This document shows, in pieces, positions 51,401 through 61,131 of a stretch of 64,000 nt of DNA. The notes under the pieces were generated by a model. The model saw only the letters and a list, made by a program, of their open reading frames with translations, did no database searches and had not been told where the DNA came from. The first letter of the stretch is position 1. The number at the start of each line of letters is the position of its first letter. The DNA is from Dyella tabacisoli. GTDB lineage: Bacteria; Pseudomonadota; Gammaproteobacteria; Xanthomonadales; Rhodanobacteraceae. Location: NCBI RefSeq assembly GCF_003350925.1, contig NZ_KZ857181.1, positions 143,811 to 207,810 of the forward strand, read 5' to 3'. The position numbers and the translations under genes are program-made.

Positions 51401-54400
51401 ACGTGGCGAGTGACCCGCGCGCATACACCAACGATCCGTCCAGCTTCGACCAGTTCAACGATGTGCGTCGTTATATCGCCGCGCAATTGCCCGAACACAT
51501 GCTGCCGGTGCTGGTGCTGTTGCCAGCCCTGCCGCTGACCCCGAACGGCAAGCTCGACCGCAAGGCACTCCCCGCACCGGACTTCACTCCCAGCACGCAC
51601 CGCCTGCCGCACAACGCGCAGGAGCAACTGCTGGTAGAGCTATTCGCCGAAGTGCTGGGCCTGCCGCGAGTCAGTGTTACCGACAGCTTCTTCGATCTTG
51701 GCGGCGACAGCATTATTTCGATTCAACTGGTCAGCCGCGCACGCAAGGCGGGGCTGGCGATCAGTCCGCGCGACGTGTTCCAGCATCAAAGTGTGGCCGC
51801 GCTCGCCTTGGTGGCAAAACCGCTGGATGCGGCCGACGCGGGCGCACCGGACATCGCCGACGGCGACGTCGTGCAGACGCCGATCGTGCGCTGGCTGCTC
51901 GAACGCGAAGTGCCGATCGATCGCTTCCATCAATCGATCCTGCTGCAGGTACCCGCCGCACTGCGCGAGGCCGATCTGGCCGCCGCGCTGCAAGTGCTGA
52001 TCGATCATCACGATGTACTGCGCCTGCAGTTGTCCACGGCGGCCGTGCCGAGCGACTGCCGTTTGCATATTCCACCGGTCGGCACCGTCGACGCGCACAG
52101 CTTGCTGCGTCGGGTAGATAGCGCCGGCCTGGATGGCGACGCCTGGCTGCGGCTGCTCAGCGAAGAAGCGCAAGCTGCCGAATGCCGGCTCAAGCCCGCT
52201 GCCGACGTGATGCTGCAGGCGGTCTGGTTCGATGCCGGACAACAGCCTGGCCGGCTATTGCTGAGCATCCATCACCTGGCCGTGGACGGCGTATCCTGGC
52301 GCATCCTCGCGCCCGATCTGCAGCAGGCGTGGCAGGCGATTGTCGCCGGTGAAGCCGTAGCGCTTGAGCCGCGTGGACATTCGTTCCGGCGCTGGGCGCA
52401 GCATCTGGCTGACAACGCACACACCCCGGCACGGCAGGCAGAGCTTGCGCTGTGGACCGCGATGCTCGCACCGCTCGATCCACCGTTGTCTACGCGACCG
52501 CTCGATCCCGCCAGGGATACCGGCGCTACCGTGCGTCAGCTCGACGTAACTCTGCCGGCCGCATTCACTACGCCATTGCTGACGCAGGTGCCGGCGCGCT
52601 TCCACGGTCAGGTCAACGACGTGCTGTTGAGCGCATTCGCGCTGGCTGTGGCTGATTGGCGACGCCGGCATCTTCCGGCGGACTCGCAACAGGTGCTGCT
52701 CGATTTGGAAGGCCACGGACGCGAGACCGGCGGCACCGACTTCGATCTGTCGCGCACGGTGGGCTGGTTCACCAGCATGTTCCCGCTGCGTCTGGACCTG
52801 ACCGCCATCGACATCGCCGATGCGCTGCGCGGTGGTCGCGACATGGGCCGCCTGGTCAAACGCGTCAAAGAGCAACTGCGCGCCCTGCCCGATCACGGGC
52901 TGGGCTATGGCCTGCTGCGTTATCTCGATGCCGATGCCAGCGCCAGTCTGGCCGGCTTCGGCGAACGCCAGATCAGTTTCAATTACCTGGGCCGCTTCCC
53001 TGCCCCGCAGACACAGGATTGGGCCGCCGCCTCCGAACGGACCGACGGCAACGGCGATCCGCAGATGCCGCCGGCGCATCCGATCGAGTTCAACGCGTTG
53101 ACCCAGGATCGCCCGCACGGCCCGGAGTTCGTGGCTACCTGGTCATGGGCGAGCGAGCTGTTTACGCGAGAACAGATCGAAGACCTGGCGCAGACTTATC
53201 TGCGTGCATTGCAGGCCCTGGTCATCCATATCGAACAGCCCGACGCCGGTGGCCTCACCCCGTCGGATCTGCCGCTGATCCGGCTCGACCAGCCGCAGAT
53301 CGAGGCGCTCGAAGCGGATTACCCCGTCAAGGACATCCTGCCGCTTTCGCCGTTGCAGAAAGGCCTGCTGTTTCATGCCTTCTATGACACCCAGGCGCCG
53401 GATGCCTACATCGTGCAGATCGATGTCGAACTGCATGGCGCGCTGGATGTCGTGGCGTTGCAACAGGCCGCGCATGCGGTGCTGCAACGTCATCCGCATC
53501 TTGGCGCCGCTTTTGTTCAACACCGCTTGCATGAGCCGGTACAACTGCTGCCGCAGGTGGTGCCGCTGGATTGGCAGTGGCACGATCTGAGCAAGCTCGG
53601 TACGGAGCAACGCGACCGCGAAAGCGCGGATATCGTGATGCAGGATCGTCTGCGCCGCTTCGACCTGAGCCATCCGCCGTTGCTGCGTTTCACCCTGCTG
53701 CGCACGGGCACGGAACGACACCGGCTGCTGTTTACCAGTCACCACATCCTGCTCGACGGCTGGTCATTGCCGGTACTGATGCATGAATTGTTCGACCTGT
53801 ACGCCACGCGCGGCAAACAGAACACGTTGCCGCGCCCGACGCCATATCGCGACTATCTGAGTTGGCTTGGCCGCCGCGATCGTGTCCTCGCCCAACAAGC
53901 CTGGCGCGACGCCCTGGCGGGCTTGGAGCAGCCGACCTTGCTGGTCCCCGCCCGCCAGGCATCGACGGATGCGCCGCACGACTATGCCTGGCAGTTGCCG
54001 GAACCGTTGACCCGCCGTCTCGGCCAGCAGGCACGCAAGCTCGGGCTGACTCTCAATAGCGTGGTCCAGGGCGCCTGGGGCCTTCTGCTTGGTTACCTAT
54101 GCGGCCGCAGCGATGTGGTGTTCGGTTGCACCGTATCCGGTCGGCCGCCCGAACTGCACGACGTCGGGCGCATGGTCGGACTGTTTATCAACACCTTGCC
54201 ACTGCGCCTGCATTGGCATGCCGCGCAGTCGCTCGCCAGCGTGCTGACCGATTTGCAGGAGCAACAATCGGGCCTGATCGAACACCAGCATCTGGATCTG
54301 GCCGAGATCCAGCGGCTGGCCGGGCTGGGCTCGCTGTTCGACAGCCTGTATGTATTTGAGAACTACCCGGTAGACAGCAACGCGCTGGAGGCCGCGCTGG

Positions 54401-57400
54401 GCGATTTGCGCGTAGCCAGCTTCCGCAGCAGCGATGCCACGCACTACCCGCTCAGCCTGTTAGTGGTGCCGGCCGCGCAGTTGTCCTTCCGCTTCAACTA
54501 CGACGCCGCTTGCTTCGATACCACGGCGATCGAGCGCATGGCTTCGCGTCTGGTGCGCGTGCTGGAAGCGATTGCCACCGACTCGCAACAAGCCGTCGGC
54601 CGACTGGAACTGCTTGACGCCGATGAACGCCGACAGTTGCTGCTCGAACACAATGCCACCGATCTGGCCGTACCCGCAGAGACCGTGCCGCAGCTTTTTG
54701 AACGACAGGCCGCCGCCACCCCCGATGCCGTCGCGTTGATCGACGCCACCGCACAACTTAGTTACGCCGAGCTTAATCGCCAGGCGAACCGACTGGCCCG
54801 CGTACTGGTCGCCGAAGGCGTCGGCCCGGAAGATCTGGTCGCGCTGGCGCTGCCGCGTTCGACCGCGATGGTCACCGCGCTGCTGGCCATTCTCAAGGCC
54901 GGTGCCGCCTACTTGCCGCTGGACCCGGATTATCCGGCCGAGCGCCTGGCCTATATGCTGCAGGACGCCAAGCCGCGTCTGCTTATCAGCGATAGCCTCA
55001 CCGCGCCGCGGTTGCCCCAATCAACCCCGCTGTTGCTGCTCGACGATGTGTCGGTGCAGGCGCGTATACAGCAGACTTCCGGCAAGGACCTGCTACAGCA
55101 CCAGCGGCTGCGTTTCTTATCGCCGCAGCATCCGGCCTATGTGATCTATACATCAGGCTCCACCGGCCGACCCAAGGGCGTGGTCATCGGCCATGTCGGC
55201 ATTCCCAGCCTCAGTGGTGCCCAGGTCGAACGCTTCGGCCTGAGCAGCGACAGCCGCGTACTGCAATTCGCTTCGCTGAGTTTCGACGCCGCCAGCATGG
55301 AAATTTTCATGACCTTCGCGGCAGGCGCCGCCTTGGTCGTACCGCCTTCGGGCGTACTGCTCGGCGAGGAGCTGGCGGCAGCGCTCAATCACTACGCAGT
55401 GAGCCACGCGCTGATTCCACCGAGTGCGCTGGCGGGCACGGATGCGGCCCAGGTACAGGCCCTGGACACCTTGATCGTCGGCGGCGAAGCCTGCCCCGCG
55501 CACTTGGTCGAAAGCTGGTCGCGGACGCACCGCGTAATCAACGCCTATGGCCCGACCGAGATCACCATTTGCGCCGCGATGAGCGGCCCGCTGTCCGGCG
55601 CGGTGACGCCGCCACTGGGCCGTCCGATCTGGAATACGCGTTTGTATGTGCTCGACGCAGCGCTGCAACCGGTGGCGCAAGGCGTGGTCGGCGAGTTGTA
55701 CATCGCCGGCTCCGGCCTGGCACGCGGCTATCTTGGCCGCGCGGGATTGACCGCCGAGCGTTTTGTGGCCAATCCGTTCTCGCCGGGTAAACGCATGTAT
55801 CGCTCCGGCGATCTCGCCCGCTGGCGTGCCGATGGTCAGCTCGACTATCTGGGCCGCGCCGACGGCCAGGTAAAGATCCGCGGTTTCCGCATCGAGCTGG
55901 GTGAGATCGAGGCGGCGTTGGCTGCGCTGGGTTACCCCCGCCATGTCGTCGTGGTGCGCGAGGACCGGCCGGGCCAGAAACAGTTGGTCGCCTATCTGGT
56001 CGATGCCGACTTCGACGCTGCCACGCTGCGCACCTCGTTGACTACGCGGCTGCCCGATTACATGGTGCCGGCGGCGTTTGTCGCGCTGGATGCATTGCCG
56101 CTCAGCCCCAACGGCAAACTCGATCGCCAGGCGCTGCCGGCGCCGGACTTCACGCCGGCCACTGCCCGCGCGCCGCGCAATCCACGCGAAGCTTTGCTGT
56201 GCCGGCTGTTTGCCGATGTGCTGGCGCTGGACAGTGTCGGCATCGACGACAACTTCTTTGAATTGGGCGGCCATTCCTTACTGGCGACTCGGTTGGTCAG
56301 CCTCATTCGCGCCGAGTTCGAGGTCGAGTTCTCGATCCGCAGCCTGTTCGAGTGGCCGACTGTAGCGGCGCTGGTGCGTCAATGGCCCGGTGCGGTCGAG
56401 GCACGGCCAGTGCTGCAAGCCACCGTGCGGCCGGAGCGGCTGCCGCTGTCGTATGCGCAGCGTCGACTATGGTTTCTGCATCAGTTCGAAGGCCCCAGCG
56501 CGACCTATAACATTCCCTTTGCGCTGCGCCTGGATGGCCAACTCGATGCCGTCGCGTTGAAGGCGGCGCTGGATGACCTGCTGGTCAGGCACGAGAGCCT
56601 GCGGACGATTTTCCCGGACGGCCATACGCCCGGCCAACGGGTACTCGAACACGCCGAACTGGCGTTACTGCCGGTCGACATCGACGAAGCGGCCTTAGCG
56701 CCGGCCTTGGCCGAGGCGACCGCCTATGCCTTCGATCTGAAACGGGAAATTCCGCTGCGCGCGCAATTGTTCCGGCTCGCGCCGCAATGCCACGTCCTGG
56801 TCTTGCTGCTGCATCACATCGCCGGCGATGGCGCCTCGCTGGCGCCGTTGGCACGCGACCTGGCCCAGGCCTATACCGCCCGCCTGGCCGGCCACGCCCC
56901 AGGCTGGACGCCACTGCCGGTGCAATACGCCGACTACACCGTGTGGCAAAAGCTTCTGCTTGGCGATGCCGCCGACCCGGATAGCCGCAGTGCCCGTCAG
57001 CTCGATTATTGGACGCAGGCTTTGGCCGATCTGCCCGAGCAGCTAACGCTGCCCACCGACCGTCCACGTCCCAGCGCGTCCAGCTATCACGGCCAGCATG
57101 CCCGCTTTGCCATCGACGCCGGCTTGCATCGCGCGTTGCTGAGCATGACCCAGCGTCACGGCGTGACCTTGTTCATGCTGTTGCAGGCGGCCTTGGCTGC
57201 TCTGCTGACCCGGCTCGGCGCCGGTACCGATATCCCTATCGGCAGCCCGGTCGCCGGACGCACCGATGTCGCGCTGGATGATCTGGTCGGCCTGTTTCTC
57301 AATACCTTGGTACTGCGCACCGATACCTCGGGCAACCCCAGTTTCGAGACACTGCTGGCGCGCGTGCGCGAAACTGACCTGGCCGCTTACGACCATCAGG

Positions 57401-60400
57401 ATCTGCCGTTCGAGCAATTGGTCGACGCGCTCAATCCAGAGCGTTCGCTATCGCATCACCCGTTGTTCCAGGTGATGTTGGTGCTGCAGAACGCAGCCAG
57501 CGCCGAGTTGCAGTTGCCTGGCCTGCAGTGCGGCGAGCAAGCTTTTGAATTGCCGATTGCCAAGTTCGACCTGAGCCTGGACCTGGCCGAACAAATTGCG
57601 CCGGATGGTACGCCCGGCGGATTGCAGGCGCGCCTGGAGTACGCCACCGATCTGTTCGATGCGCTCAGCGCCGAACGCTTCACACAACGGTTCATGCGCC
57701 TGCTTGAGGCCGTCGCCGTCGATCCGACGCAGTCGATCGGGCAGATCGAGTTGCTCGACGCGCAGGAGCGTCAACAACTGCTGGTCGAGTGGAATCCCAC
57801 GCCCGGCGTGCCGGTGCCCGATACCTTGCCCGCGCGTTTCGAGCAGCAAGCCGCCCGCTACGGACAAGCGGTTGCGCTGGTCTGCGAAGGTGATTCGCTC
57901 AGTTATGCCCAGCTCAATACGCGCGCCAATCAACTCGCTCATCTATTGATCGCCCGCGGCGTCGGTACCGAGGATCTGGTCGCGATCGCCTTGCCACGCT
58001 CGCTGGACATGCTGGTGGCTTTGTTGGCCGTACTCAAAGCCGGCGCCGCCTACCTGCCGCTGGACCCGGATTATCCGAGCGAGCGTCTGGCCTACATGCT
58101 CGACGATGCACGCCCCGTGCAAATGCTTACTCACCAGGCATTGCATGCCACGCTGCCGGTATCGTCGACGCCGATGCTGGCGCTCGATGACCTCGATACG
58201 GCCGCGTTACTGCAAGCGCAGCCCATCGCCAATCCGCCGCTGCGCGCTCGACCCGAGCACCGCGCCTATGTGATCTATACCTCCGGCTCCACCGGCAAGC
58301 CCAAGGGTGTGCTGATCTCGCACCAGAACGTGATGAGTCTGTTCGATCTCACCGAGGCGGACTTCGGCTTTGGCGCCCAAGACGTGTGGACGCTATTCCA
58401 CTCCTATGCGTTCGACTTCTCGGTATGGGAAATCTGGGGCGCGCTGCTGTATGGCGGCCGTCTGGTGGTCGTGCCGCGCACGGTGGCGCGTTCCTCCAGC
58501 GAATTCCTGCAGTTGCTGGTCGATCAACAGGTCACCGTACTCAACCAGACGCCATCGGCGTTCTATCAGTTGATTCAAGCCGATGCGGAACAGCCCGCGC
58601 TAGGCGACCGACTAAGCTTGCGCACGGTGGTGTTCGGCGGCGAGGCGCTGGATCTACGTCAGCTACAGACGTGGTACGCGCGCCACGCCGAGGACGCGCC
58701 GCGCTTAATCAATATGTATGGCATCACCGAGACCACGGTGCACGCCAGCTATATGCCGCTCAATCGCGGCATGGCAGAGCAAGCCGCCGGCAGTCTGATC
58801 GGCCGGGCGACCGCGGATCTGCAACTGTATGTCCTGGACGATGGCTTGCAGCCGGTGCCCGTTGGCGTAAGCGGTGAACTGTATGTGGCCGGCGCCGGTC
58901 TGGCGCGTGGTTATCTGCAGCGACCGGGTTTGACGGCGACGCGCTTCGTGGCCAATCCGTTCACGCCGGGCGAACGCCTGTATCGCTCGGGGGATCTGGC
59001 GCGCTGGCGTGCCGACGGCGTGCTCGACTTCCTCGGTCGCGCTGACGAACAGGTCAAGATCCGCGGCTTCCGCATCGAGCTGGGCGAAATCGAAGCGGCG
59101 TTGCGCGGGTTGCCTGGGGTTAGCCAGGCACGGGTGATCGTGCGAGAGGATCGGCCGGGTCATAAACAACTGGTCGGTTATGTCGTAGCCGAAGCTGCCG
59201 AACATGGATCCAACGGAAGTGAAAGCGCCAGCGAGATGGCTGCGTTGCGCACGCAGCTAAGCGCGAGCCTGCCCGATTACATGGTGCCGGCGGCGCTGGT
59301 GGCGATTACCGCTTTACCGCTGACGGCTAACGGCAAGCTCGATCGCCGCGCGTTGCCCGCACCGGATTTTGCTCCCAGCAGCGCGCGTAGCCCTCGCAAC
59401 GCTACCGAAGAGATTCTCTGCGCGCTGTACGCCGAGGTGCTTGGGCTGGAACGGGTGGGCCTGGAGGACAGCTTCTTTGCGATCGGCGGCGACAGCATCA
59501 GCTCGATTCAACTGGTCAGCCGCGCACGCAAACAAGGTCTGGCGATCTCGCCGCGACAGGTCTTCCAATACCCGCAAGTGGAGGCACTGGCCGCGGTGGC
59601 CGTGCCGGTACAGGAGATCATGGCGACGGCGGACGAAGCCGCCGTCGGTGCGTTGCCGGCGACACCCATCATCCACTGGTTTCTTGAACAAAGCGGCCCG
59701 CTGGATCGCTTCCACCAATCCATGTTGTTGCAGGTGCCGGCACTGCAAGAAGATCAACTTGTCGCCGCCGTGCAGGCCCTGCTGGATCATCACGACGCCT
59801 TGCGCATGCGCGTAGGGGCCGATCGCCAACTGCATATCGATCCGGCCGGCAGCGCCGCCGCATCACAGCGGCTACTGCGCGTCGACATCAAGGGGCTGTC
59901 GCCGGCCGAGCGCGAAGCCTGCATGCGCAAACATGCACTGGCGGCGCGTAATCGACTGGAGCTGGCGAGCGGTCGCGTGTTCGAGGCGGTCTGGTTTGAT
60001 GACAGCAGGTCTGACGGTAGCGGGAACTCCCGCCTGCTGCTGATGATTCATCATCTGGTGGTGGACGGTGTCTCCTGGCGCATCCTGGTGCCTGACTTAC
60101 AGGCCGCCTGGCAAGCCGCGCATACGGGCCAGCCGATAGCGCTTGAACCGGTCAGCAGTTCGTTCCGTCACTGGGCCATGCAACTACCGCGTGTCGCCAA
60201 CACGCGTCGGGACGAGCTGCCGTTGTGGACCGCGATGTTCAGCGGCGACGATCCGCCACTAAGCCAACGGCCACTCGACCCGCGGCGCGACACCCTGGGC
60301 ACGCAGCGTGTGCTGAGCCTGCGCCTGGAAACATCCGTGACGCAGTGCCTGTTGACGCAGGCCCCCGAACGCATCCGTGGGCGGATCAACGACGTATTGC

Positions 60401-61131
60401 TTACCGCCTTCGCCCTCGCGCTGATCGACTGGCGCGAACGGCAAGGCCTGGGGTGCAGCGCCCATGTGCGTTTCGATCTTGAAGGCCACGGCCGCGAATT
60501 GTTGGTCGAGGGTGCCGACCTGTCGCGCACGGTGGGCTGGTTTACCAGTCTGTTCCCGCTGCAACTGGATCTATCCGCACTGAATGCCTCTACGCCGGGC
60601 TCGGCTGCCGCACTAGACGATGCGACGTTGGAGCGCGCACTCAAACAAGTAAAGGAACAACTGCGCCAGCTACCGGATCAAGGCGTCGGCTACGGCCTGC
60701 TGCGCTATCTGGATGACAGCGGCCGTGCCGCGCTGGCAGCGCAGCCGACACCGCAGGTCGGCTTCAACTACCTCGGTCGCTTTGCCGCCGCGCAAGGCCG
60801 CGACTGGGGTGCGTCCGCCGATACAGCGGCGCTGGGCGGTGGCGGCGACGACGCACAGTCGATAGCCCATGTGCTCGATCTCAGCGCCATGACCGAAGAC
60901 GGCGCGGACGGTCCGCAGCTATGCGCGAACTGGATCTGGGCCGGCGAACTGCTGGATGAGACAGCCGTACACGAGCTGGCCCAAGGCTGGTTCGCGATGT
61001 TGCGACGAATCGCCAGCTATGCCGAGGGCTCTGACAGCGCTGCGCTGACGCCTTCCGATGTGCCGATGGTTTCAATCGATCAGGCCGATATCGAATTCTT
61101 GGAGTCGCTTTATGCAAAATCCGCAGATTGA
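33304..61131 (+). CDS. seven-module non-ribosomal peptide synthetase, 9275 residues
   Basis: The domain order read from motifs is C(EntF-like)-A-T / C-A-T-E / C-A-T / C-A-T / C-A-nMT-T-E / C-A-T / C-A-T-E. Phosphopantetheine Ser residues are at 1008, 2064, 3597, 4653, 6136, 7658 and 8731. The T domains before the three epimerases read GGDS; the others read GGHS. All seven C domains keep HHxxxDG. C3 and C6, which follow epimerases, are of the D-L type ([14 protein letters not shown]); C2, C4, C5 and C7 are L-L type. Pocket residues predict Ser, Ser, Ser, Gly, X, X, Thr. The start is uncertain: TTG 33304 is the longest, with ATG at 33319 and 33328 equally plausible and no decisive ribosome site. 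The 3' end overlaps the next NRPS by 20 bases. No release domain is present, so the chain passes to the next protein. Confidence 0.95.
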   Translation: MSKKTMVIMNDIRKSLLFLTSPQLEMWFAQQLEPSNPLYDNRVYLDIQAPLDTGVFEQALLRFAADAQTLQLRFVDTVDGPRQYLSDAPAPSLAMVDVSAQADPFGAAHRAMLSDAGKVYDLVAGPLFNHILFKLGKDHYRWYQRYHHIVMDGASIPLAVDRVAEIYSALMRGTAVPSSAFGSIDSLLEDDRKYRDSARYGSDQSYWRDYLRELPDASGVSGRPPSDTSAFTRCSAPLSPALAGKLLTAEKYGSKWPQLMIAAVAAYLNRITNGQVTSFDFPVTARPKALRSIPGMLANVLPMQLPLRSNHTLAELAQQAGREILRSIKHQSFRGKDIHQMRPSTGATGTFGPRINILPFDLEYRLDGHLGILQSLSNGLVNDLAITVQGLPGKSGWTLHLDGNSQLYSETDLTVHMQRLLPFIERLIAAPTQPIGAIDLLDDAEHQQLLAWNNTAQPIPALTLPALFEQQVARTPDAIAAVFEDQALENQCLSYTQLNAQANRLAHALIDQGVGPETLVAVALPRSLDLIVALLAVLKAGGAYLPLDTDYPAERLAFMLDDARPACVLTRADIATRLPHTAPLLSLDDTNTIERLQHAPTHNPADTERLRPLQRLHPAYVIYTSGSTGRPKGVPNTHEGLVNRLAWMQHAYGLQHDDVVLQKTPSSFDVSVWEFFWPLLEGAQLLLAKPEGHRDPAYLAALIREQGVTTLHFVPSMLEAFLQEPTSADCTGLRRILCSGEALPGALRQRVREVLDRPLHNLYGPTEASIDVSAWACQDNDTGVSVPIGAPIWNTQLHVLDEHLRPLPIGVVGELYIAGTGLARGYLNRPGLTAERFVANPFTPGQRMYRTGDLACWRADGQLEYQGRIDHQVKIRGFRIELGEIEAALTQAGYPLNTVVARATGSDQKQVVAYVVAAHIDVAALRAQLSTRLPDYMVPAAFVRLDALPLSPNGKLDRKALPAPDFVPVSTRAPRNAQEEILCKLFAEVLGLDRVGVDDSFFDLGGHSLLAIRLIGQIRAKLKLELSIRTLFEARTVAALALRLDPTQATRPPLQPMPRPAQLPLSFAQRRLWFLHQLEGPSPTYNIPTALRLDGVLDIDALQSALGDLLERHESLRTIFPPTDTPYQCVLDQVELALTPVDITEDALPHALAAATAYAFDLTQDILLRVQLFRLGPQCHVLLLMLHHIAGDGASLAPLARDLAQAYAARLDGYAPHWTPLPVQYADYTLWQHGLLGDAADSDSLIARQIAYWRQTLAELPEQIALPADRPRPPVASYRGQHVLFEIDATLHRQLLTLAQHHGVTLFMLLQAALATLLTRLGAGTDIPIGSPIAGRTDAALDDLVGLFLNTLVLRTDTSGNPSFEALLARVRETDLAAYEHQDLPFEQLVDALNPVRSLSHHPLFQVMLVLQNTAHAPLQLPGLHSSEQRFELPIAKFDLSLDLAERVAADGAPAGLQARLEYATDLFDDISAQAMARRFVRVLDAVAADPMQPIGRIDLLEEQEYRELLRWNATDHSLYAQTLPQRFEQQVARSPEAIAARFEDDSLSYTQLNARANQLARLLIEDGAGPEHLVAVALPRSLDLIVALLAVLKSGAAYLPLDTDYPAERLAYMLGDARPTRVLTRADIAATLPAAAPVLHLDHPDTVARLARASTHNPTDAERHSHLHDLHPAYVIYTSGSTGRPKGVPNTHQGIVNRLAWMQHAYPLQSDDVVLQKTPSSFDVSVWEFFWPLIEGAQLLLARPEGHRDPAYLAELIQHYGVTTLHFVPSMLEAFLQEPASADCTGLRHIICSGEALPGTLRQRVRDVLGRPLHNLYGPTEAAIDVTAWTCRDDEQGPTVPIGAPIWNTQLYVLDDALRPLPAGVPGELYLAGIGLARGYFGRAGLTAERFVANPFTPGQRMYRSGDLACWRADGVLDFLGRADEQVKIRGFRIELGEIEAALLALPGVEQARAMVREDQPGHKQLVAYVVSDAADTTALRAALAQRLPDYMVPAALIAMAAIPLTANGKLDRRALPAPEFVGTAYRAPRTPQEQLLTALYMEVLGLPQVGLDDSFFDLGGDSIRSTQLVSRARKQGLAISPRQIFQYPRVEALAAAAGWLEQTAPKADDIAIGELPATPIMRHFIDHGGPYKRLYQSQRLSVPAGLDENAMLAALQALLDHHDVLRMRLTVAPAQSSLDIPPTGSITAAQCLTRLDASAIEESARHAHWTTAVDAAVERLDPGAGRLLQAVWEDHGAERPGQLLLAIHHLAVDGVSWRILLPDLQAAWQAALAQRPIQLEPVGSSFRRWAWRLAEDAVSAQRHTELAYWREVVAIPDPLLGPRALDPARDTIATQRHIQVSLPSKLTADLLSVVPAAFHARINDVLLTAFALAVCAWREQRGVTAPSVRLDLEGHGREDLFDGIELSRTVGWFTSLFPVALHLDAIDFTQATHTGPALGRALKRVKEQLRAIPDQGLGYGLLRHIACDEILAQAASAQLAFNYLGRFTVAADGDQGEFGGGDDPRRPLSHAITLNSIVYDRIDGPQLIAAWSYAGELFEAGDIEALTQRWFERLEALVAHAAQPDSGGLTPSDLPLLVLDQDTIERLETPQALADILPLSPLQEGLLFHALYDSEAPDAYLTQMVFALHGRLDTVALEAAARSLLQRHPHLGAAFVQQGELPPLQLVPREPQLSWHKLDIAALPETERALELQCFLQEDLQRRLDPSQAQLIRFSLIRLSPQQHQLVLTYHHILLDGWSMPILLQELFTLYRARGDRGALPYVTPYRDYLAWVAAQDRGAAQAAWRDALAGLDEPTLLAPQVPAKPVMPCIYRHDFSAELTAALNAQARRHGLTLNTLLQGAWALLLAQATGRNDVSFGITVSGRPPELPGAERMVGLFINTVPLRLPLEPTLPLEQLLAQLQDRQSQLLHAQHLGLTEILQTTGHSQLFDTLLVFENYPFDADDRRHLDAASELRIEMLDGHGGDLSHYPLSLMLAPGERLHLRFSYRPDVFTVAEVQRITERYARTLEAFAGDLAQCAGQLDLLSPIERQELLDWNNTAQPIPLLTLPTLFEQQVARTPDAIAAVFEDQALENQRLSYTQLNAQANRLAHALIDQGVGPETLVAVALPRSLDLIVALLAVLKAGGAYLPLDTDYPAERIAFMLDDARPACVLTRADIATRLPHTAPLLSLDHPDTIARLQHAPTHNPSDTERLRPLQRLHPAYVIYTSGSTGRPKGVPNTHKGLVNRLAWMQHAYGLQHDDVVLQKTPSSFDVSVWEFFWPLLEGAQLLLAKPEGHREPAYLAALIREQAVTTLHFVPSMLEAFLQEPTSADCTGLRRMLCSGEALPGALRQRVREVLDRPLHNLYGPTEASIDVTAWACRDNEDGPQVPIGAPIWNTRLYVLDAALRPLPAGLPGELYLAGTGLARGYLHRPGLTAERFVANPFEPGQRMYRSGDLARWRADGQLEYLGRVDHQVKLRGLRIELGEIEAALTRAGYPRNAVIARADRQGQTQLVAYLVSDASIIDRAALQIALSTQLPDYMIPAAFVTLDALPLSLNGKLDRKALPAPDFAPLALRGPRNAREALLCQWFAQVLGLARVGIDDSFFALGGHSLLAIRLIGKIRAQLQLELPIRTLFEAPTVAALALRLDPRQTQRPPLLAQPRPEPLPLSYAQRRLWFLHQFEGPSATYNIPLALRLEGELNVAALQAALIDLLARHESLRTVFPDREQPMQQVLAIEEVTLELALQTSGTATLVEDLHRASDYAFDLTRELPLRATVFQLGPQDQVLLLLLHHIAADGVSLTPLLEDLAQAYTARLNGHAPNAPALPVQYADYTLWQQQLLGDIDDPDSRSARQLDYWKHTLADVPQQLALPMDRPRPAVASYRGGRVALSMAPELHQRLLQLAGAQGSSLFMLLHAALAAMLTRLGAGNDIVLGSPVAGRSDTALDGLVGLFLNTLVLRTDTSGNPSFETLLARVRETDLAAYEHQDLPFEQLVDALNPVRSLSHHPLFQVLLALQSHSAPTIRLPGIECREQRLELPNAKFDLSFDFVERRHADGQPAGLDGSLEYASDLFDVVTVETLARRFTQVLEAIAVDSQQSIAELPLLEPAERRQLLHDWNATSRASVAAPLPLRFQQQAAATPTAPALVHQHGQLSYAQLNQAANRLAHTLIAQGIGAEDRVAIALPRSAELVIALLAVLKAGAAYVPLDPDYPAERLAYMLDDARPVALLTTVALADALPHHSHTLALDSAVLRESLAKAPGHDPLDRDRRVSMLAGHAAYVIYTSGSTGKPKGVTVEHRALANFLQAMALRPGLSADDRVLALTPISFDIAGLELYLPLSQGACVHLATREVASDAERLAACIEQCAPSLIQATPATWQMLKAHGWRADPSLRLLCGGEAMPQDLAVHMAGMTDQLWNMYGPTETTIWSLLDRVERDGAVTIGKPLDNTRVYVLDERLQLVPAGVPGELYIAGLGLARGYHGRAGLSAERFVANPFEPGLRMYRTGDLARWRADGRLDYLGRVDQQVKLRGFRIELGEIEATLARLGYPGNAVLLREDQPGRKQLVAYLAGAESNIELDLTELRRSLGEQLPDYMIPAAFVTMAALPLTPNGKLDRKALPAPAFASSSVREPRNAQETLLCALFAEVLDLPHVGIDDNFFELGGHSLLATRLVSRIRASLGIEVAIRSLFESPTVAELSPRMVRHAARAALRQQPRPLVLPLSYAQRRLWFINQFEGRSATYNIPLPLRLSGKLDAQALQRALQDVIARHESLRTVFVQIDGVPAQHILDIDQAELQLTIESIDAHSLPSALAEAADYGFDLAQEIPLRAHLFKLGEQQHVLLLLLHHIAGDGGSLAPLARDVGHAYTARLEGHAPRWAALPVQYADYTLWQHELLGSEEAPDSLISTQFAYWEQALSGLPECIELPTDRPRPAVASYRGRQSPLHIDAALHARLLQLAHRHQASLFMVLQAGLAALLTRLGAGTDIAIGSGIAGRTDQALDDLIGFFVNTLVMRTDTSGNPSFEQLLQQVRETALAAYTHQDAPFERLVELLKPTRSTAYHALFQVGMVLQNVVRPQLDLPGLQLSAEPADLRTAKLELFFNFVERYSADGTPQGLDGFVEYATDLYDAGTVEVLSRRLSRLLAAVASEPQRAIGAAPLLEADEHEQLLAWNAGTLAVPDLTLPELFERQAAATPAAVAAIYEDTSLSYAQLNERANCLAHMLIAQGMGPQDRVALAMPRSLDLLVALLGILKAGAAYVPLDPSYPPERLAYMLEDARPALLITRLDTQAALPQDTLAGAKLPTLLLDVLETVQALAGHHTGNPQQAQRRRPLHTSHPAYVIYTSGSTGRPKGVVVAHRQIVHSNWARQQFYPPISSMLLLPSIAFDASLGAILDCLSTGAALVLPAPGLEREAPALAELVERHQVQGWLSGPALYRAALELGGTRLHSLKRIVLGGESIPSTLLQEHLTQGPRQAAVYNEYGPTEATIWSTVANLTHAATTQGGCIGAPIANTRVYLLDEYLQLLPPGVAGELYIAGQGLTDGYLGRPALTAERFVANPFEPGRRMYRSGDRARWRSDGQLDYLGRTDAQVKIRGFRIEPGEIETVLQSHPAVAQAAVIAREDIPGHKQLVGYVVLDPYAQSARDQHQEARQIDEWETIFEGIYSETPAPLSTAAAGFGENFSGWNSSYDGEPIPLREMQEWRAATVARILALKPRRVLEIGVGSGLILAKVAPHCETYWGTDLSAATVEKLRAELQHQAELQPRVQLRAQPAHVIDGLPLGQFDVVVLNSVVQYFPNADYLREVLRGAMELLAPGGAIYLGDIRNLHLLRCFASAIQIHQAEPTADAHGLQRRIEQTLLAEKELLVAPEFFVQLSQSIDAIGAVDIQIKRSHYGNELSRHRYEVVLHKGAQPAQSLAEVPQLAWGEDFGNLRGLQGYLQERQPARLRVSEIPNALLALELEAMDALKAGGAVTAIQQRLRAHTAPEENPEENISVENLHSLGERFGYRVGVTWSSRPNGSLDAIFVHGADTASVMTDLYLPGHVASDPRAYTNDPSSFDQFNDVRRYIAAQLPEHMLPVLVLLPALPLTPNGKLDRKALPAPDFTPSTHRLPHNAQEQLLVELFAEVLGLPRVSVTDSFFDLGGDSIISIQLVSRARKAGLAISPRDVFQHQSVAALALVAKPLDAADAGAPDIADGDVVQTPIVRWLLEREVPIDRFHQSILLQVPAALREADLAAALQVLIDHHDVLRLQLSTAAVPSDCRLHIPPVGTVDAHSLLRRVDSAGLDGDAWLRLLSEEAQAAECRLKPAADVMLQAVWFDAGQQPGRLLLSIHHLAVDGVSWRILAPDLQQAWQAIVAGEAVALEPRGHSFRRWAQHLADNAHTPARQAELALWTAMLAPLDPPLSTRPLDPARDTGATVRQLDVTLPAAFTTPLLTQVPARFHGQVNDVLLSAFALAVADWRRRHLPADSQQVLLDLEGHGRETGGTDFDLSRTVGWFTSMFPLRLDLTAIDIADALRGGRDMGRLVKRVKEQLRALPDHGLGYGLLRYLDADASASLAGFGERQISFNYLGRFPAPQTQDWAAASERTDGNGDPQMPPAHPIEFNALTQDRPHGPEFVATWSWASELFTREQIEDLAQTYLRALQALVIHIEQPDAGGLTPSDLPLIRLDQPQIEALEADYPVKDILPLSPLQKGLLFHAFYDTQAPDAYIVQIDVELHGALDVVALQQAAHAVLQRHPHLGAAFVQHRLHEPVQLLPQVVPLDWQWHDLSKLGTEQRDRESADIVMQDRLRRFDLSHPPLLRFTLLRTGTERHRLLFTSHHILLDGWSLPVLMHELFDLYATRGKQNTLPRPTPYRDYLSWLGRRDRVLAQQAWRDALAGLEQPTLLVPARQASTDAPHDYAWQLPEPLTRRLGQQARKLGLTLNSVVQGAWGLLLGYLCGRSDVVFGCTVSGRPPELHDVGRMVGLFINTLPLRLHWHAAQSLASVLTDLQEQQSGLIEHQHLDLAEIQRLAGLGSLFDSLYVFENYPVDSNALEAALGDLRVASFRSSDATHYPLSLLVVPAAQLSFRFNYDAACFDTTAIERMASRLVRVLEAIATDSQQAVGRLELLDADERRQLLLEHNATDLAVPAETVPQLFERQAAATPDAVALIDATAQLSYAELNRQANRLARVLVAEGVGPEDLVALALPRSTAMVTALLAILKAGAAYLPLDPDYPAERLAYMLQDAKPRLLISDSLTAPRLPQSTPLLLLDDVSVQARIQQTSGKDLLQHQRLRFLSPQHPAYVIYTSGSTGRPKGVVIGHVGIPSLSGAQVERFGLSSDSRVLQFASLSFDAASMEIFMTFAAGAALVVPPSGVLLGEELAAALNHYAVSHALIPPSALAGTDAAQVQALDTLIVGGEACPAHLVESWSRTHRVINAYGPTEITICAAMSGPLSGAVTPPLGRPIWNTRLYVLDAALQPVAQGVVGELYIAGSGLARGYLGRAGLTAERFVANPFSPGKRMYRSGDLARWRADGQLDYLGRADGQVKIRGFRIELGEIEAALAALGYPRHVVVVREDRPGQKQLVAYLVDADFDAATLRTSLTTRLPDYMVPAAFVALDALPLSPNGKLDRQALPAPDFTPATARAPRNPREALLCRLFADVLALDSVGIDDNFFELGGHSLLATRLVSLIRAEFEVEFSIRSLFEWPTVAALVRQWPGAVEARPVLQATVRPERLPLSYAQRRLWFLHQFEGPSATYNIPFALRLDGQLDAVALKAALDDLLVRHESLRTIFPDGHTPGQRVLEHAELALLPVDIDEAALAPALAEATAYAFDLKREIPLRAQLFRLAPQCHVLVLLLHHIAGDGASLAPLARDLAQAYTARLAGHAPGWTPLPVQYADYTVWQKLLLGDAADPDSRSARQLDYWTQALADLPEQLTLPTDRPRPSASSYHGQHARFAIDAGLHRALLSMTQRHGVTLFMLLQAALAALLTRLGAGTDIPIGSPVAGRTDVALDDLVGLFLNTLVLRTDTSGNPSFETLLARVRETDLAAYDHQDLPFEQLVDALNPERSLSHHPLFQVMLVLQNAASAELQLPGLQCGEQAFELPIAKFDLSLDLAEQIAPDGTPGGLQARLEYATDLFDALSAERFTQRFMRLLEAVAVDPTQSIGQIELLDAQERQQLLVEWNPTPGVPVPDTLPARFEQQAARYGQAVALVCEGDSLSYAQLNTRANQLAHLLIARGVGTEDLVAIALPRSLDMLVALLAVLKAGAAYLPLDPDYPSERLAYMLDDARPVQMLTHQALHATLPVSSTPMLALDDLDTAALLQAQPIANPPLRARPEHRAYVIYTSGSTGKPKGVLISHQNVMSLFDLTEADFGFGAQDVWTLFHSYAFDFSVWEIWGALLYGGRLVVVPRTVARSSSEFLQLLVDQQVTVLNQTPSAFYQLIQADAEQPALGDRLSLRTVVFGGEALDLRQLQTWYARHAEDAPRLINMYGITETTVHASYMPLNRGMAEQAAGSLIGRATADLQLYVLDDGLQPVPVGVSGELYVAGAGLARGYLQRPGLTATRFVANPFTPGERLYRSGDLARWRADGVLDFLGRADEQVKIRGFRIELGEIEAALRGLPGVSQARVIVREDRPGHKQLVGYVVAEAAEHGSNGSESASEMAALRTQLSASLPDYMVPAALVAITALPLTANGKLDRRALPAPDFAPSSARSPRNATEEILCALYAEVLGLERVGLEDSFFAIGGDSISSIQLVSRARKQGLAISPRQVFQYPQVEALAAVAVPVQEIMATADEAAVGALPATPIIHWFLEQSGPLDRFHQSMLLQVPALQEDQLVAAVQALLDHHDALRMRVGADRQLHIDPAGSAAASQRLLRVDIKGLSPAEREACMRKHALAARNRLELASGRVFEAVWFDDSRSDGSGNSRLLLMIHHLVVDGVSWRILVPDLQAAWQAAHTGQPIALEPVSSSFRHWAMQLPRVANTRRDELPLWTAMFSGDDPPLSQRPLDPRRDTLGTQRVLSLRLETSVTQCLLTQAPERIRGRINDVLLTAFALALIDWRERQGLGCSAHVRFDLEGHGRELLVEGADLSRTVGWFTSLFPLQLDLSALNASTPGSAAALDDATLERALKQVKEQLRQLPDQGVGYGLLRYLDDSGRAALAAQPTPQVGFNYLGRFAAAQGRDWGASADTAALGGGGDDAQSIAHVLDLSAMTEDGADGPQLCANWIWAGELLDETAVHELAQGWFAMLRRIASYAEGSDSAALTPSDVPMVSIDQADIEFLESLYAKSAD
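34651..35620 (+). repeat. A-domain core duplication, copy 1 (module 1)
   Basis: This ~970-base stretch recurs 7761 bases downstream at 42412-43381 with roughly 19 of 20 bases matching by eye and no gaps in the parts I compared. It covers adenylation motifs A1 to A5 and the pocket residues. Similarity falls sharply at both edges. Confidence 0.85.
36466..41070 (+). other. NRPS module 2: C-A(Ser)-T-E
   Basis: L-L type C domain (HHIAGDG). Adenylation pocket D-V-W-H-I-S-L-I-D, serine with one conservative change. GGDS carrier Ser 2064. Epimerase with [24 protein letters not shown] and FNYLGRF. Predicted residue D-Ser. Confidence 0.85.
41071..44240 (+). other. NRPS module 3: C-A(Ser)-T
   Basis: D-L type C domain ([10 protein letters not shown]), as expected after an epimerase. 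Adenylation pocket D-V-W-H-L-S-L-I-D, serine. Its A core is nearly identical in DNA to that of module 1 (see repeat entries). Carrier Ser 3597. Confidence 0.85.
42412..43381 (+). repeat. A-domain core duplication, copy 2 (module 3)
   Basis: This is the second copy of the serine-specific A core found in module 1, at a constant offset of 7761 bases. It points to recent recombination or gene conversion between modules 1 and 3. Confidence 0.85.
44241..47400 (+). other. NRPS module 4: C-A(Gly)-T
   Basis: L-L type C domain (HHIAADG). Adenylation pocket D-I-L-Q-L-G-M-I-W, matching the glycine code (DILQLGLIW-type) except for one Leu/Met change. Carrier Ser 4653. No epimerase, consistent with achiral glycine. 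Confidence 0.85.
47401..53310 (+). other. NRPS module 5: C-A(unassigned)-N-methyltransferase-T-E
   Basis: A SAM methyltransferase (residues about 5638-6033; [32 protein letters not shown]) is inserted between A8 and A10, the usual place for an N-methylating domain. An epimerase (HHLAVDG) follows the GGDS carrier (Ser 6136). The pocket reads D-A-G-L-V-G-E-I-W and I cannot assign it; Gly at position 239 suggests a large side chain. Predicted residue D-N-methyl-X. Confidence 0.8.
53311..56425 (+). other. NRPS module 6: C-A(hydrophobic?)-T
   Basis: D-L type C domain ([10 protein letters not shown]). The pocket reads D-A-M-L-I-G-A-I-C. It shares D, A, L, G and A with the leucine code DAWLYGAVM, so a hydrophobic residue is a tentative guess. 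Carrier Ser 7658. No epimerase. Confidence 0.7.
56426..61131 (+). other. NRPS module 7: C-A(Thr)-T-E
   Basis: L-L type C domain (HHIAGDG). Pocket D-F-W-N-V-G-M-V-H, the threonine code with Ile to Val. Carrier GGDS Ser 8731. C-terminal epimerase with [13 protein letters not shown] and [11 protein letters not shown]. Predicted residue D-allo-Thr (epimerised at C-alpha), whose hydroxyl could serve in depsipeptide closure. Confidence 0.85.
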
